Positions 24,238-24,382 of a DNA stretch of 24,382 nt are shown here, piece after piece; positions within the stretch are counted from its first letter, which is position 1; every line of letters starts with the position of its first letter. The position numbers were made by a program, and so were the translations under genes. Below the pieces are notes generated by a model, which worked only from the letters and a program-made list of their open reading frames with translations, was not told where the DNA came from and did no database searches. The stretch comes from Streptomyces lydicus (GTDB lineage Bacteria; Actinomycetota; Actinomycetes; Streptomycetales; Streptomycetaceae), in NCBI RefSeq assembly GCF_000717345.1, contig NZ_JNZA01000065.1:1-24382 (forward strand), written 5' to 3'.

Positions 24238-24282
24238 CACCCGTAGGCCCCCGCGAGTCCGCCTCGCGGGGGCCTACGGGTG
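24238..24282. terminator. 20-bp perfect hairpin terminator
   Basis: Bases 24238-24257 are perfectly complementary to 24263-24282 around a 5-nt loop (TCCGC). The hairpin begins 9 nt after the stop codon of the ABC ATPase gene and separates it from the hopanoid operon on the same strand. It is the strongest inverted repeat I found in the window. Confidence 0.85.
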
Positions 24283-24291
24283 CGGGAGGGG

Positions 24292-24382
24292 CTACTTGCC
24301 CGTCTCCTTCTCGTACGCCTTGATGACCTCGTCGGTGGGGCCGTCCATCAGCAGTTCGCCGCGTTCCAGCCACAGCACCCGG
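24292..24382 (-). CDS. C-terminal end of an ABC-transporter ATP-binding protein (5' part outside window)
   Basis: Only the last 29 codons before a TAG at 24292 are present. They read RVLWLERGELLMDGPT, then DEVIKAYEKETGK. This is the strand and helix that follow the H-loop of an ABC ATPase; the WLERG-x-LLMDGPTDEVI-x-AYE wording is typical of polysaccharide or teichoic-acid exporters (Wzt/TagH type). The exporter subtype is an inference from a short tail. It ends at a strong terminator. Confidence 0.7.
   Translation of the reverse strand, partial: RVLWLERGELLMDGPTDEVIKAYEKETGK

Noticed and set aside
1..24382. tRNA/rRNA genes, CRISPR arrays, insertion sequences, attachment sites
   Set aside because: I looked for cloverleaf-like segments, regular spaced repeats, terminal inverted repeats and transposase motifs and found none I can support by eye.

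Overview
The window is very GC-rich DNA, with third codon positions that are almost all G or C, frequent GTG starts and GTGA/ATGA gene overlaps. Its gene families (two-transmembrane ATPase sensor kinase, SapA-like secreted protein, XRE-DUF5753/DUF397 pair, PF04672-type methyltransferase, RsbW-like ATPase, hopanoid operon) are typical of Streptomyces or a close relative. It looks chromosomal. I see no tRNA, rRNA, IS element, phage gene, CRISPR array or replication origin.

Left part (1-7453), mostly single genes. A CvnA-like sensor kinase runs off the left edge. A secreted spore-associated-protein-A-like protein and a zinc beta-lactamase-fold hydrolase follow, with a hairpin terminator between them. 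Next are a GNAT acetyltransferase interrupted by a frameshift and an FAD-dependent monooxygenase-type flavoprotein. A PfkB-family sugar or nucleoside kinase is divergent to the flavoprotein; its leader holds a stem-loop and a 20-nt tandem repeat.

Middle part (7478-12138), signalling and accessory genes. An XRE/DUF5753 regulator, a DUF397 protein and a SAM methyltransferase form a tight minus-strand operon. It is divergent from an anti-sigma-type ATPase, and a 15-bp palindrome lies between them. Then come an SGNH hydrolase with a duplicated 14-residue N-terminal segment and a tyrosine-phosphatase-family protein.

Right part (12236-23971), a hopanoid operon on the minus strand. The order is hpnC, hpnD, a candidate 35-codon small ORF, hpnE, a polyprenyl diphosphate synthase, shc, hpnG, hpnH, dxs and hpnO. 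Dxs feeds the MEP pathway and the prenyl synthase makes farnesyl diphosphate. HpnD, HpnC and HpnE convert this through presqualene diphosphate and hydroxysqualene to squalene. Shc cyclises squalene to hopene, HpnH adds the adenosyl side chain, HpnG removes adenine, and HpnO puts on the amino group to give aminobacteriohopanetriol. Strong hairpins at 24238-24282 and 12148-12191 bound the unit, and most junctions overlap or are very short. The right edge carries the last codons of an ABC-transporter ATPase.

The least ordinary features are small. A 35-codon ORF is stitched between hpnD and hpnE with an ATGA overlap at each end. A 16-codon leader ORF ends on the hpnC start codon. A 12-bp perfect stem-loop sits between hpnH and dxs, where S. 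coelicolor (as I recall it) carries an extra ispG. The prenyl synthase has two well-supported starts flanking a hexanucleotide repeat. These suggest fine translational tuning of hopanoid flux, which is an inference.
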